From positions 23,360 through 87,359 of the forward strand of contig JBPRGG010000183.1 of NCBI GenBank assembly GCA_051418075.1: DNA of 64,000 bases. The letters run 5' to 3'. The notes under the pieces are model-generated. The model saw only the letters and a list, made by a program, of their open reading frames with translations, was not told the DNA's origin and did no database searches. The position numbers and the translations under genes were made by a program. Positions 53,431 to 62,583 of this stretch are shown piece after piece. Positions within the stretch are counted from its first letter, which is position 1. Each line of letters starts with the position of its first letter. Source of the DNA: JBPRGG01 sp051418075. Lineage in GTDB: Bacteria > Bacteroidota > Bacteroidia > Cytophagales > Cyclobacteriaceae.

Positions 53431-54191
53431 CCGGATACTGGTTTAGGATATTTTTTGAACCAACTGTAAACTTTCATTTGAATAACACCCAATACTGCTT
53501 CTTTGAATATACCGGAAGACATTTTAGAGGTACCTTTGGTTCTGTCTGTGAAAATGATAGGCACTTCCTTGATCTTAAAGCCATATTTCCAGGTAGAGAA
53601 TTTCATCTCTATCTGAAAGGCATAACCTATAAATTTTATTTTATCTAAATTAATGGTTCTCAATACTTTGCTTCTGTAGCATTTAAATCCGGCGGTAGTA
53701 TCCTGAATGGCCATTCCGGTAATAAACCGCACGTATACACTGGCAAAATAAGACATTAAGACCCTTCCCATGGGCCAGTTAACTACGTTCACTCCGGTTA
53801 TATAGCGAGAACCAATAGCCAGGTCATACCCTTCTTCAGCACAAGCACGAAATAACCTGACTAAATCCGCCGGGTCATGGGAAAAGTCAGCATCCATTTC
53901 AAAAATGTAATCATAACCATGTTCCAGGGCATATTTGAACCCGGTAATATAGGCTGTTCCCAATCCTGATTTTTCCTTTCTTTCTATCAGGTGTAGTTGC
54001 CGGTCCATGATGTTGGGCAGCTTTTCAGTAGCTTTTTGCAGGTTTTTAACTATTGAGGCGGTACCGTCAGGCGAACTATCATCCACCACCAGAATATCGA
54101 AATGAACAGGTAAGCTGAATATGGCTTTAATGATCGCTTCAATATTCTCCTTTTCATTAAAGGTAGGTATGATAACTAAACAATTATTCAC
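53427..54191 (-). CDS. Polyprenol-phosphate glycosyltransferase (Dpm1-like)
   Basis: 254-residue GT2 enzyme. The N-terminal PTFNEKENIEAII, nucleotide-binding VVDDSSPDGTA, metal-binding EMDADFSHDPADL and SRYITGVNVVNWP are characteristic of dolichyl/polyprenyl-phosphate mannose synthases. No C-terminal membrane helices, so the Dpm1-like soluble or peripheral type. It likely transfers a hexose to a polyprenyl phosphate on the inner face of the membrane for envelope glycoconjugates. Confidence 0.9.
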   Translation of the reverse strand: MNNCLVIIPTFNEKENIEAIIKAIFSLPVHFDILVVDDSSPDGTASIVKNLQKATEKLPNIMDRQLHLIERKEKSGLGTAYITGFKYALEHGYDYIFEMDADFSHDPADLVRLFRACAEEGYDLAIGSRYITGVNVVNWPMGRVLMSYFASVYVRFITGMAIQDTTAGFKCYRSKVLRTINLDKIKFIGYAFQIEMKFSTWKYGFKIKEVPIIFTDRTKGTSKMSSGIFKEAVLGVIQMKVYSWFKKYPKPVSG

Positions 54192-54320
54192 AGTTAATCA
54201 ACTATTTAAAAAGTTTGCGGGCAAAACTAATGAAATTAACAAAATGTAACCTTTCATGCTGGTTAAAATATGTTAATTTTTTAAATATCAGCTTGATCAG
54301 GCAGGGAAAGAAGGTTTTGC

Positions 54321-54353
54321 ATTGCTGCATTTCAGGGGTATTACTTATTTTTG
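54321..54353 (+). promoter_or_regulatory. Bacteroidota-type promoter for the gmhB-like gene
   Basis: ATTG (54321-54324), 21 bp, TATTTTTG (54346-54353), ending 17 bp before the ATG. It matches the -33/-7 consensus, with ATTG as a weak -33 element. Confidence 0.5.
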
Positions 54354-54370
54354 TGAAATAATTTTTTAGA

Positions 54371-54883
54371 ATGAATAAATGCATATTCCTGGACCGGGAC
54401 GGGGTTTTGAACAAAGAAATTGGCGATTACGCTTACCAACTGGATCATTTCATCATAGAGGAAGGGGTACCGGAGACATTAAAATCCCTTAAGGATGCAG
54501 GTTACCTGCTGGTGGTTGTCACCAATCAGGCTGGCATCAGCAGGGGGCTTTACACCATTTCACAAATGAAATTATGTCATCAACATCTTATTAATAGCTG
54601 CCGGCAAATAATAGATGCCATCTACTTTTGTCCTTATCATCCTTCCGTAACAGCATCCTTATGTCGAAAACCGGATTCTTTAATGTTTGAAAAAGCCATA
54701 GCCAGATTCAATATAGATGTTGCTCAATCCTGGATGATAGGAGATTCAGATCGGGACATGATACCAGCCAGAAAGTTGGGAATCAAAACCATACAGGTAG
54801 GCCTGCCTAACCAGAGCCTGGCTGATTATACCGGAAAAAATCTGTATGATGTCACCTTTAAATACATCCTGGCATCATCTTGA
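54371..54883 (+). CDS. GmhB-like HAD phosphatase
   Basis: 170 residues. HAD motif I FLDRDGVLNKE, motif II VVVTNQAGISRG, and the later RKLGIKTIQVG and MIGDSDRDMIPA match D-glycero-D-manno-heptose-1,7-bisphosphate 7-phosphatase and related histidinol-phosphatases. The zinc loop of the family, C-x-H-x(n)-C-x-C, reads CPYHPSVTASLCRKP: the first Cys of the CxC pair is Ser. The zinc site may therefore be partly lost. Its likely role is in heptose or nucleotide-sugar synthesis. Confidence 0.85.
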   Translation: MNKCIFLDRDGVLNKEIGDYAYQLDHFIIEEGVPETLKSLKDAGYLLVVVTNQAGISRGLYTISQMKLCHQHLINSCRQIIDAIYFCPYHPSVTASLCRKPDSLMFEKAIARFNIDVAQSWMIGDSDRDMIPARKLGIKTIQVGLPNQSLADYTGKNLYDVTFKYILASS

Positions 54884-54889
54884 TCCGGT

Positions 54890-56281
54890 TCAACTATATC
54901 CCAGGATCTTTAACATGGTTTCTGGGTCCTGTTCCGGAGCAAAAAGCCTGGAACTGATACTGCCATCCTGATGCTTTTGGATGATCACCTGCTTAGGTGC
55001 AGGGATTAAGCAATGTTGAATACCTCCATATCCTCCCAGTGAATCCTGGTAAGCCCCGGTATGAAAAAAGCCGATATATAGTTTCTGGCTGTTTTCAATT
55101 TTGGGTAAAAACACTTCTGATATATGTGCTTCAGAATTATAATAATCCATGCTGTCACAGGTAAGCCCTCCCAGATTCACTTTGTGGAAGTTTTCGTTCC
55201 ACTTATTGATGGAAAGCATGATATATTTCTGGTTCAGGCCCCAGGCATCAGGCAGATGGGTAATAAAGGATCCATCAATCATATACCATAGTTCTTTATC
55301 ATTCTGCAATTTTTGATCCATGATGGAATAGATCACGGCACCACTTTCACCTACCGTATAAGAACCAAATTCGCTGATAATATTAGGGGTAGGCACATCG
55401 TTTTTTTCACAAATCCACTGTATATTTTCTACAATTTGTTCAGTAATATATTGGTAATCATATTCAAAATGAAGTGATGTTTTTATGGGGAAACCACCAC
55501 CAATATCCACAGCATTTAATTCAGGACAGACCTTTTTCAGCTCACAATATTTATACATAAACCGGCTTAACTCACTCCAGTAATAGGCTGAATCCTTGAT
55601 GCCGGTATTAATGAAAAAGTGAAGCATCTTCAATTTGGCTTTCTTACTTTTTTTGATTGTGTTTTTGTAAAAATCCACGATATCATTATACCGAATTCCC
55701 AGCCTGGAAGTATAAAATTCGAAGTTAGGCTCTTCATCTGCTGCTATCCTAATTCCTAACTGATATTCCTGGTCCAAATGATCCTCATAAGCCTTGAATT
55801 CATTCATATTATCCAGAATGGGAACGCAATTGGAGAACCCATCCTTGATCAGTTGAACAATATTGCTAGTGTACAAGGGCCGTTTAAAGCCGTTACAAAT
55901 GATATAGGTGTCTTTGCTGACTTTTCCGCTTTCAAACAGCTTTCTGACTATGTATAAATCATAACCCGAAGAAGTTTCGATATGAATATCATTTTGTAAA
56001 GCCTCTTCCATGACATATTGAAAATGGGAAGATTTGGTACAATAGCAATAAACATAATCCCCCTTATAGTTAAACTTATTAAAGGCATTTTTAAAGAAGA
56101 TCTTGGCGTTCTGAATGTTGTCGCTGATTTTAGGCAGGTAGGTCAACTTAATCGGGGTGCCATATTCTTTTATAATTTCCATCAATGGCACGTCATTAAA
56201 AATCAACTCATCATTTTCTACTCTGAACTCTTTGGTGGGAAAATAGAAGGTCTGGTCAATCAGATCGATATAACTTTTCAT
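54890..56281 (-). CDS. Arginine decarboxylase-like PLP enzyme (fold III)
   Basis: 463 residues of the alanine-racemase-fold decarboxylase superfamily. The PLP lysine lies in VYCYCTKSSHFQYV (residue near 74), the phosphate-binding glycine loop is AVDIGGGFPIKTS and the substrate cysteine region is LTCDSMDYY. Bacteroidota versions of this length are annotated as arginine decarboxylase, supplying agmatine for polyamines; a diaminopimelate or other basic-amino-acid decarboxylase is the alternative. It is divergent from argS. Confidence 0.82.
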   Translation of the reverse strand: MKSYIDLIDQTFYFPTKEFRVENDELIFNDVPLMEIIKEYGTPIKLTYLPKISDNIQNAKIFFKNAFNKFNYKGDYVYCYCTKSSHFQYVMEEALQNDIHIETSSGYDLYIVRKLFESGKVSKDTYIICNGFKRPLYTSNIVQLIKDGFSNCVPILDNMNEFKAYEDHLDQEYQLGIRIAADEEPNFEFYTSRLGIRYNDIVDFYKNTIKKSKKAKLKMLHFFINTGIKDSAYYWSELSRFMYKYCELKKVCPELNAVDIGGGFPIKTSLHFEYDYQYITEQIVENIQWICEKNDVPTPNIISEFGSYTVGESGAVIYSIMDQKLQNDKELWYMIDGSFITHLPDAWGLNQKYIMLSINKWNENFHKVNLGGLTCDSMDYYNSEAHISEVFLPKIENSQKLYIGFFHTGAYQDSLGGYGGIQHCLIPAPKQVIIQKHQDGSISSRLFAPEQDPETMLKILGYS

Positions 56282-56387
56282 GCTTTAAGTCATAAAATTA
56301 AGCGGTAATATAAAAAGTGCAATATTGGTGTAATTTTATAATCTTTGCAAAGTCATTTTTGTTATTGATAGTAAAAATAAATGCAAC

Positions 56388-58178
56388 ATGATCAGGGAAG
56401 ACAGATTAAAAAAAGAAATTGCCGAAGCGTTTAAAATACTTTTTTCCAGTGAAATAGACGTTACCCAGCTAAAATTACAACCTACACGTAAAGAATTTGA
56501 AGGGTCTCATACCCTGGTTGTGTTTCCTTACCTTAAGATCACCCGTAAAAGCCCGGAAGATTCAGCCAATATGATCGGTCAGTATTTGCAGGAACATTCT
56601 AAGGAGGTGGAATCATATAATGTGATCAAAGGATTTTTAAATCTTAGCCTTCACTTCTCCAGCTGGATAGATGCATTTCAGGAAATGGTTTTGAATACCC
56701 GCTTTGGGCAATTACCTGTAAATGGCCAAAAAGTAGTGGTAGAGTATTCTTCTCCCAATACCAACAAACCGCTTCACCTGGGCCATCTAAGGAATAACTT
56801 TTTAGGCTTTTCTGTTTCAGAAATCCTGAAAGCATGCGGCTATGAAGTGGTAAAACTAAACCTGGTTAATGATCGGGGAATTCACATTTGTAAGTCCATG
56901 CTGGCTTATCAAAAGTTTGGACAAGGAGAAACGCCGGAGTCTTCCGGCCTTAAGGGTGATCATCTGATCGGGAAATACTATGTCAAATTTGATCAGGTTT
57001 ACAAGGAGCAAATCCAAAAATTGAAAGATCAGGGCAAAACAGAAGAGGAAGCCAAAACAGAAGCCCCGTTCTTGCTGGAAGCCCAGGAAATGCTGCGAAA
57101 ATGGGAAATCAATGACCCTGAGGTAGTTTCCCTTTGGCAGAAAATGAATGGATGGGTATACCAGGGTTTTAATGAAACTTATAAAAAAATAGGGGTAGAT
57201 TTTGATAAATATTATTATGAATCTAAAACTTACCTGCTGGGCAAGGAAATTGTAGAGGAAGGTTTAGAAAAAGGAATTTTTATCCGAAAGGAAAATGGAT
57301 CAGTCTGGGCGGATCTGACCGGAGAAGGTCTGGATGAAAAATTACTGCTCAGATCTGATGGCACATCTGTATACATGACCCAGGATTTGGGTACTGCTGA
57401 ACTGAAATACCAGGATCATCATTTCGATAAGTCTATTTATGTGGTTGGGAATGAACAGGACTATCATTTTGATGTGCTTTTTAAAATATTAAAAAAACTG
57501 GGAAAGACTTATGCCAACGGCCTCTACCATTTGTCCTATGGTATGGTAGATCTTCCCTCCGGCAAAATGAAGTCCAGAGAAGGTACCGTAGTAGACGCTG
57601 ATGACCTGGTACAGGAAATGTTGCAAACCGCAGAACATCATACCAAAGAGCTGGGAAAAATTGAAGGATTCTCTCAGGAGCAAGCCCGGGAGCTATATCA
57701 TACCCTGGGATTGGGGGCCCTTAAATACTATCTTTTAAAGGTAGACCCTAAAAAAAGAATGCTGTTTAATCCGGAAGAATCTATCCAGTTCCAGGGCTCT
57801 ACCGGTCCTTTTATACAATACACCTATGCCCGTATTTCAGCCATTCTGCGGAAAGCCAATGAATTGGACATCCCTTACCAAAATCAATTCCCGAAGCATT
57901 TGAATGATATACTTCCGGTTGAGAAAGAGGTTATATTCATTCTGGGAAATTATGAAGACCAGGTAAAGGAAGCAGGCCAATCGTATTCACCATCAATCAT
58001 CGCACAATACGTTTATGATCTGGCCAAGGAATACAACCGTTTTTATGCAGAGGCCCCGATCTTTAGTGAAGCACATCAGGATCTTTTACTTTTTCGGGTG
58101 AAATTATCCCATCAGGTAGGTAAAACAATTAAATTAGGAATGCAGTTATTGGGAATAAATGTTCCTGAAAGAATGTAA
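56388..58178 (+). CDS. argS: Arginyl-tRNA synthetase
   Basis: 596 residues, class I aminoacyl-tRNA synthetase. The HIGH-like motif is NTNKPLHLGHLRNN (HLGH at 130-133), the KMSKS-like motif is KMKSREGTVVDADD near residue 393, and the C-terminal anticodon-binding helices follow (ISAILRKANELD and onward). It charges tRNA-Arg in the cytoplasm. First gene of a run with glutathione peroxidase and menA (gaps of 12 and 13 bp), possibly one transcript. Confidence 0.96.
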   Translation: MIREDRLKKEIAEAFKILFSSEIDVTQLKLQPTRKEFEGSHTLVVFPYLKITRKSPEDSANMIGQYLQEHSKEVESYNVIKGFLNLSLHFSSWIDAFQEMVLNTRFGQLPVNGQKVVVEYSSPNTNKPLHLGHLRNNFLGFSVSEILKACGYEVVKLNLVNDRGIHICKSMLAYQKFGQGETPESSGLKGDHLIGKYYVKFDQVYKEQIQKLKDQGKTEEEAKTEAPFLLEAQEMLRKWEINDPEVVSLWQKMNGWVYQGFNETYKKIGVDFDKYYYESKTYLLGKEIVEEGLEKGIFIRKENGSVWADLTGEGLDEKLLLRSDGTSVYMTQDLGTAELKYQDHHFDKSIYVVGNEQDYHFDVLFKILKKLGKTYANGLYHLSYGMVDLPSGKMKSREGTVVDADDLVQEMLQTAEHHTKELGKIEGFSQEQARELYHTLGLGALKYYLLKVDPKKRMLFNPEESIQFQGSTGPFIQYTYARISAILRKANELDIPYQNQFPKHLNDILPVEKEVIFILGNYEDQVKEAGQSYSPSIIAQYVYDLAKEYNRFYAEAPIFSEAHQDLLLFRVKLSHQVGKTIKLGMQLLGINVPERM

Positions 58179-58190
58179 ATTAATAAAATC

Positions 58191-58772
58191 ATGATGAACC
58201 TTGTTAATCCTTTTTCTTTACTTGTGGCCATGGTAACAGCTTTTGTTGGCGCTAACAAGATCAAAACCCGCCCCGAAGATACCATGAATAAACCATCAAA
58301 ATCATTTTATGAATTCAAATTGAAGGCCATTGATGGCAGTGAAATTGATTTTGCCCAATTCAAAGGTGAAAAATTACTTTTAGTCAATGTAGCTTCAAAA
58401 TGCGGCTTTACCCCACAATATGAGGACCTGCAAAAATTGCATGAAACATATGGTGAGAAGGTTACCATTTTAGGTTTTCCTGCCAACAATTTTGGCAGCC
58501 AGGAACCTGGATCCAATCAGGAGATTGCTCAGTTTTGCCAGCTCAATTACGGGGTCTCTTTTCAGATGTTTGAAAAGATATCAGTAAAAGGAGAAGATCA
58601 ACACCCGCTTTATCAATGGCTTACCAGCAAATCACTGAATGGATGGAATGAACAGGCTCCTACCTGGAATTTCTGCAAGTATCTTATCAACGAAAATGGA
58701 GAATTAGTTAAATTCTTTGGATCAAAAGTGAATCCTATGTCGGATGAAATGATCCAGGCCATTAAACAGTAA
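58191..58772 (+). CDS. Glutathione peroxidase-like peroxidase
   Basis: 193 residues with catalytic Cys71 (NVASKCGFTPQ) in place of selenocysteine, Gln104 in NNFGSQEPG, and Trp159-Asn160 in APTWNFCKY: the full catalytic tetrad. Family length is about 160, so the extra ~35-residue N-terminus with a hydrophobic stretch (LLVAMVTAFVG) looks like a signal or anchor, placing it in the periplasm. The first of two ATGs is used. Such enzymes usually reduce peroxides with thioredoxin. Confidence 0.9.
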   Translation: MMNLVNPFSLLVAMVTAFVGANKIKTRPEDTMNKPSKSFYEFKLKAIDGSEIDFAQFKGEKLLLVNVASKCGFTPQYEDLQKLHETYGEKVTILGFPANNFGSQEPGSNQEIAQFCQLNYGVSFQMFEKISVKGEDQHPLYQWLTSKSLNGWNEQAPTWNFCKYLINENGELVKFFGSKVNPMSDEMIQAIKQ

Positions 58773-58785
58773 TGAATATTAATCC

Positions 58786-59697
58786 GTGAAAAAGAATTCT
58801 CTCAGGGCCTGGGTGGAAGCTGTAAGGCTCAGAACACTTCCCCTGGCCCTGGCCAGTATTGGGATGGGAAGTTTTTTGGCCGCATTCAGTCAAGAATTTG
58901 ATTTATTGGTGTTGGTCCTATGTGCCATCACTACCATTTTTCTGCAAATCCTATCTAACCTGGCCAATGATTATGGCGATTTCAAGCATGGCGCAGACAG
59001 CCTTACCCGGAAAGGACCCTCCAGAGCGGTGCAATCCGGTGCCATTTCTGCAACTGCCATGAAAAAAGGTCTAATTGTTTTTGCCATTCTTTCCTTTGGC
59101 AGCGGTGTGCTGTTATTATATATTTCGCTGGGGTTTAATGCCAGGATATTTCTCTTTTTCCTGGCCCTGGGTATTTTAGCCATATTTGCCGCTATTGCCT
59201 ATACCAATGGAAAAAGGCCCTATGGTTATGCCGGATTGGGAGACATCTCGGTACTGATTTTTTTTGGTTTGGTAGGTGTGGCAGGCACCTTCTATCTTCA
59301 CACCCTTCAATTACGTCCCGACCTGATCTTACCGGCCCTCAGTTGCGGGCTGTTAGCCACTGCTGTGCTCAATTTAAATAACATCCGGGACATTCATTCG
59401 GATCGGGAAGCTGGCAAAAAGACCATTCCTGTGCGGATTGGAAGGGAAAATGCAGTTATATACCACTGGATACTTCTGGGGTTATCCATCATTTCCGCCG
59501 CTGTCTTTGTTTGGATGAATTATCATCATTATCTCCAGTTTTTATTTCTGATCAGCCTTCCTTTTCTGATTAAAAATGCCAGAGCAGTGAAGCATAAACA
59601 AGAAGCTGCTCAATTAGACCCATATTTAAAACAGATGGCCTTATCTACACTGATATTTGTCCTGAGCTTTGGTATTGGATTATTATTAGCCTTATAA
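58786..59697 (+). CDS. menA: 1,4-dihydroxy-2-naphthoate polyprenyltransferase
   Basis: 303 residues with a GTG start at 58786. UbiA-type polytopic membrane prenyltransferase with both aspartate-rich motifs: NLANDYGDFKHGAD and NNIRDIHSDREAGK. It attaches a polyprenyl chain to 1,4-dihydroxy-2-naphthoate, the step that makes demethylmenaquinone. It indicates menaquinone respiration, as usual in the phylum. Last gene of the argS run. Confidence 0.92.
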   Translation: MKKNSLRAWVEAVRLRTLPLALASIGMGSFLAAFSQEFDLLVLVLCAITTIFLQILSNLANDYGDFKHGADSLTRKGPSRAVQSGAISATAMKKGLIVFAILSFGSGVLLLYISLGFNARIFLFFLALGILAIFAAIAYTNGKRPYGYAGLGDISVLIFFGLVGVAGTFYLHTLQLRPDLILPALSCGLLATAVLNLNNIRDIHSDREAGKKTIPVRIGRENAVIYHWILLGLSIISAAVFVWMNYHHYLQFLFLISLPFLIKNARAVKHKQEAAQLDPYLKQMALSTLIFVLSFGIGLLLAL

Positions 59698-59807
59698 CTT
59701 ATCAAGCTGTTAACTATAAACTTTTTTTGGATTATTTCTGTTCCTATCAAGAGATCCGCAAACAATTAAAATTATAGATTTTCGTTTATTTGAAAGCAAA
59801 AATTTTA

Positions 59808-59815
59808 TAGATTTG
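59808..59815 (+). promoter_or_regulatory. -7-like element upstream of the Crp/Fnr gene
   Basis: TAGATTTG fits TAnnTTTG, 58 bp before the start of the regulator gene. TTTG at 59789-59792 is a possible -33 element but with a short 15-bp spacer, so only the -7 element is claimed. Confidence 0.3.
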
Positions 59816-59873
59816 TGTCATAGATCCTAAACAACGATGTTGGTTGTTTTTCATGGTTTAACCAAAAATTATA

Positions 59874-60599
59874 TTGACCTTGAGCTTAAAAAAGAATATA
59901 AATATTAGTTGCCTCTATTGTGGCACCCGAAACAATTCTTTATTTAATGATCTTCAGGAAAAAGATCTTTCACAGCTTACCCAGGGAAAAACCTGTATAA
60001 AATACAAAAAAGGTCAAACCCTGTTTTACGAAGGCACCCGACCCATGGGATTGTTTTGTATAAACAGCGGAAAGGTCAAGGTATATAAAATGAGCTCTGA
60101 AGGTAAAGAACAAATACTTAATCTGGCTAAACCAGGTGATTTTTTAGGCTACAGGGCATTGATCAGTGAAGAATTTTACAATGCCTCTGCCACCGTTATT
60201 GAAGAAGCGGCTATTTGCTATATTCCAAAATCCAATTTCCTGGAAATTCTAAATAGTAATCCGGCCTTTTTCCGCAAAATGATGAAGGCTGTATGCCAGG
60301 AACTAGGGGTAATGGAGCAAAAATTGGTTACAATTGCTCAAAAATCAGTACGTGAAAGATTAGCCACTACCTTGCTCATGTTGAAAGAAACATATGGCAT
60401 GGAAGGAAATGAAAGCATTTTAATAGACATTGCCCTTAGCAGAGAAGATCTGGCCAATATCATTGGTACCGCTACAGAAACTGTGATCCGTCTTTTATCT
60501 GAGTTTAAAAGTGATCAGTTAATTTCATTGGAAGGTAAAAAGATCAAAGTGCTGAATCAGCAGGGTCTGATGAAAGAAGCTGATCTATATAGCCTGTAA
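59874..60599 (+). CDS. Crp/Fnr family regulator with incomplete FNR cysteine set
   Basis: 241 residues with a TTG start at 59874; a second TTG two codons later is possible. Cyclic-nucleotide-like beta-roll (GQTLFYEGTRPMGLFCINSG) and C-terminal HTH SREDLANIIGTATETVIRLLS, whose E..R positions match FNR/CRP site readout. Cysteines 13, 16 and 115 align by spacing with FNR C20, C23 and C122, but FNR C29 is S22 here; C41 is an extra one. It may thus hold an altered iron-sulfur cluster or none. Located just upstream of two stress-protein genes with an FNR-box-like palindrome. Confidence 0.88.
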   Translation: MTLSLKKNINISCLYCGTRNNSLFNDLQEKDLSQLTQGKTCIKYKKGQTLFYEGTRPMGLFCINSGKVKVYKMSSEGKEQILNLAKPGDFLGYRALISEEFYNASATVIEEAAICYIPKSNFLEILNSNPAFFRKMMKAVCQELGVMEQKLVTIAQKSVRERLATTLLMLKETYGMEGNESILIDIALSREDLANIIGTATETVIRLLSEFKSDQLISLEGKKIKVLNQQGLMKEADLYSL

Positions 60600-60681
60600 T
60601 TCACTTTTTTCTAATCATTTTTCCCAAAAAAAGGAACATTTACCACAAAAACAGTCCTGCTTTTCCTACAGGAAACAATTG

Positions 60682-60695
60682 CTGATAATTATCAT
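60682..60695. promoter_or_regulatory. FNR-box-like palindrome upstream of the universal stress genes
   Basis: CTGATAATTATCAT contains TGAT-N4-ATCA in perfect symmetry, 8 of 10 positions of the FNR consensus TTGAT-N4-ATCAA. It lies about 53 bp upstream of the -7-like TATTTTTG (60741-60748), which places its centre near -61 to -65 of the predicted start, a usual class I activator position. Likely target of the neighbouring Crp/Fnr protein. Confidence 0.5.
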
Positions 60696-60740
60696 ATTTT
60701 GCTCTGATAGCCATCATTAAATAATTGGTAGTTTCCATAT

Positions 60741-60748
60741 TATTTTTG
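60741..60748 (+). promoter_or_regulatory. -7-like element of the universal stress operon
   Basis: TATTTTTG matches TAnnTTTG. No good -33 TTTG is found at 19-23 bp upstream, consistent with activator dependence. The ATG of the first stress-protein gene is 67 bp downstream. Confidence 0.4.
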
Positions 60749-60814
60749 TTATATAATTTAAGAATAATGTATTATATTACTGCCTATAATATCTTATTTT
60801 AAATTGCATAACAT

Positions 60815-61690
60815 ATGAAAAAGATTTTAGTACCAACAGACTTTTCCGAACAAGCCAATCATGCCCTTTCACTGGCCCATCAGATAGCCAGGCTAAGCCA
60901 GGCTGAAATTATTCTTTTGAATGTATTGGATATTCCTGGGGGCAGTGGATTTGTGCCTGGTGGATCAACTTTTAATGTGATGGGAAGTGCTCCTACCTAC
61001 GGGGATGACATGAACAATGTTTTTGTAGTTCAATTACACAACCGCACTAAACAGCAGCTGGAGGAAATTGTCAATGATAGCAAGTATCAGGATGTAAACA
61101 TCAATTATAAAATACAGATAGGAGATCCATATCATAATATTTCAGAAGAAATTGTAGAAAACCAGGTAAATCTGGTGATCATGGGCACCAAGGGCAGTAG
61201 CGGAGTGGAAGAGGTATTGATAGGCTCGAATACGGAAAAAGTCGTTCGTTTGGCTAAATGCCCGGTACTAACAGTTAAAAAACATGTAGAGGCTGAAAAA
61301 ATTAAGAACATCATCTTTGCCTCCAATTTTAAAGAGGACCAGGAAAATGTAGTGAATGAACTGTTGAAATTGCAACAACTATTTAAAGCTAAACTCCACC
61401 TGGTTAAAATCAATACGCCAAATAATTTTGAGACAAGCAGACAGATTCGAAAAGAAATAGAAAGCTTTGTAAATAAGTTTAATATTAAAGATTATACCGT
61501 CAACAATTATTGTGATTCATTGGAAGAAGATGGTATTATTTATTTTGCTGAAGATATAAATGCGGACCTCATTGCTCTGGCTACCCACGGCAGGACAGGT
61601 TTTATGCATTTATTAAGTGGCAGTATAGCTGAGGACGTGGTAAATCATTCAAAGCGTCCGGTTTGGACATATAGTTTTAAAAACAAGTAG
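60815..61690 (+). CDS. Tandem universal stress protein (two Usp domains)
   Basis: 291 residues with two Usp domains. Domain 1 (about 1-150) opens KKILVPTDFSEQANHALS and has the full ATP motif G-TK-G-SSGVEEVLI-GS. Domain 2 (about 153-291) has A-TH-G-RTGFMHLLS-GS, with the first glycine replaced. Universal stress proteins bind ATP or act as chaperones under starvation or low oxygen. Co-transcribed with the next gene (13-bp gap); the FNR-like site and nearby Crp/Fnr gene suggest oxygen-linked control. Confidence 0.92.
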   Translation: MKKILVPTDFSEQANHALSLAHQIARLSQAEIILLNVLDIPGGSGFVPGGSTFNVMGSAPTYGDDMNNVFVVQLHNRTKQQLEEIVNDSKYQDVNINYKIQIGDPYHNISEEIVENQVNLVIMGTKGSSGVEEVLIGSNTEKVVRLAKCPVLTVKKHVEAEKIKNIIFASNFKEDQENVVNELLKLQQLFKAKLHLVKINTPNNFETSRQIRKEIESFVNKFNIKDYTVNNYCDSLEEDGIIYFAEDINADLIALATHGRTGFMHLLSGSIAEDVVNHSKRPVWTYSFKNK

Positions 61691-61703
61691 AAAGAGATAA
61701 TTA

Positions 61704-62552
61704 ATGGGAAAAGTACTGGTTGCGCTGGATGGGCATTATTCATTTACCCAGGATTTAATAACCGCCGTGAGCGAATTATGCCGAAATTGGCAAAATAATT
61801 TATATATGGGTTTGTTGGTAAAAGACCTGAGTTACAGTGCCAACGTTAGCAATTATTTCGAAAAGGCTGGCTTTGTGGATATCAATCCATACAATCCTGA
61901 AGAGCTTTTATCTGAAGAAGATCAGAAAAAGGCAGAATTGATTGCCAATTTTGTCAAAACTGCCAGGGATAACAGCATTCGCTATGAGATCTTCAACGAT
62001 TTTAAACTAACCGCCCATGAGGTAGTAAAACAAACAACTTACGCAGACCTTTTAATTGTAGGTTATCAAATCTTTTATAACTCCATTACCGGTAAACCAG
62101 ACAATTCCCTTTTATACCAGGTGCTGAAAGGAAGTAAATGTCCTGTTTTGATCATACCCAACAATCTGCGCAGCATCGACAACATCATTTTTACCTATGA
62201 TGGTAAAGAATCTTCAGTTTTTGCGATCAAGTCTTTCAGTCATCTTTTTTCAAAAGCAACCCAGGATAAAATCACCTCTATTCTCACTGTAACTCCTTCC
62301 CTGGATGAAGAAATAAAAAATGAAAAATTTTTACTGGAATTGGTTAAACAACATTATAAAAATGTTGGAGTTCAGTTGCTGGAGGGAACCCATATATCCC
62401 AGGAGATTATTAATTTTGCCGATAGTGTAGAAAATCCTTTGGTGATCATGGGTGCCTATGGCAGAAGCACGGTATCTAACCTGATATTACCAAGTGTGGC
62501 TAAAGGGATCATTGAAAAAAGAAGTATACCACTTTTCATAGCACACCGATAG
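61704..62552 (+). CDS. Tandem universal stress protein with degenerate ATP sites
   Basis: 282 residues, again two Usp-like domains. The opening GKVLVALDGHYSFTQDLITA and the C-terminal MGAYGRSTVSNLILPSVAKG align with Usp motifs. In the latter, the glycine of the final GS pair is Pro, and domain 1 (VGYQIFYNSITGKPD) lacks the glycine pattern altogether. It probably does not bind ATP normally and may act as a partner of the upstream protein. A terminator follows. Confidence 0.85.
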   Translation: MGKVLVALDGHYSFTQDLITAVSELCRNWQNNLYMGLLVKDLSYSANVSNYFEKAGFVDINPYNPEELLSEEDQKKAELIANFVKTARDNSIRYEIFNDFKLTAHEVVKQTTYADLLIVGYQIFYNSITGKPDNSLLYQVLKGSKCPVLIIPNNLRSIDNIIFTYDGKESSVFAIKSFSHLFSKATQDKITSILTVTPSLDEEIKNEKFLLELVKQHYKNVGVQLLEGTHISQEIINFADSVENPLVIMGAYGRSTVSNLILPSVAKGIIEKRSIPLFIAHR

Positions 62553-62583
62553 CACTGCTGGTATTCTTTTCTATGAAGAAACT

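Noticed and set aside
54202..54414. 70-codon minus-strand frame between the glycosyltransferase and GmhB-like genes
   Set aside because: Overlaps the start of the GmhB-like gene and its promoter and reads as low-complexity Phe/Lys.
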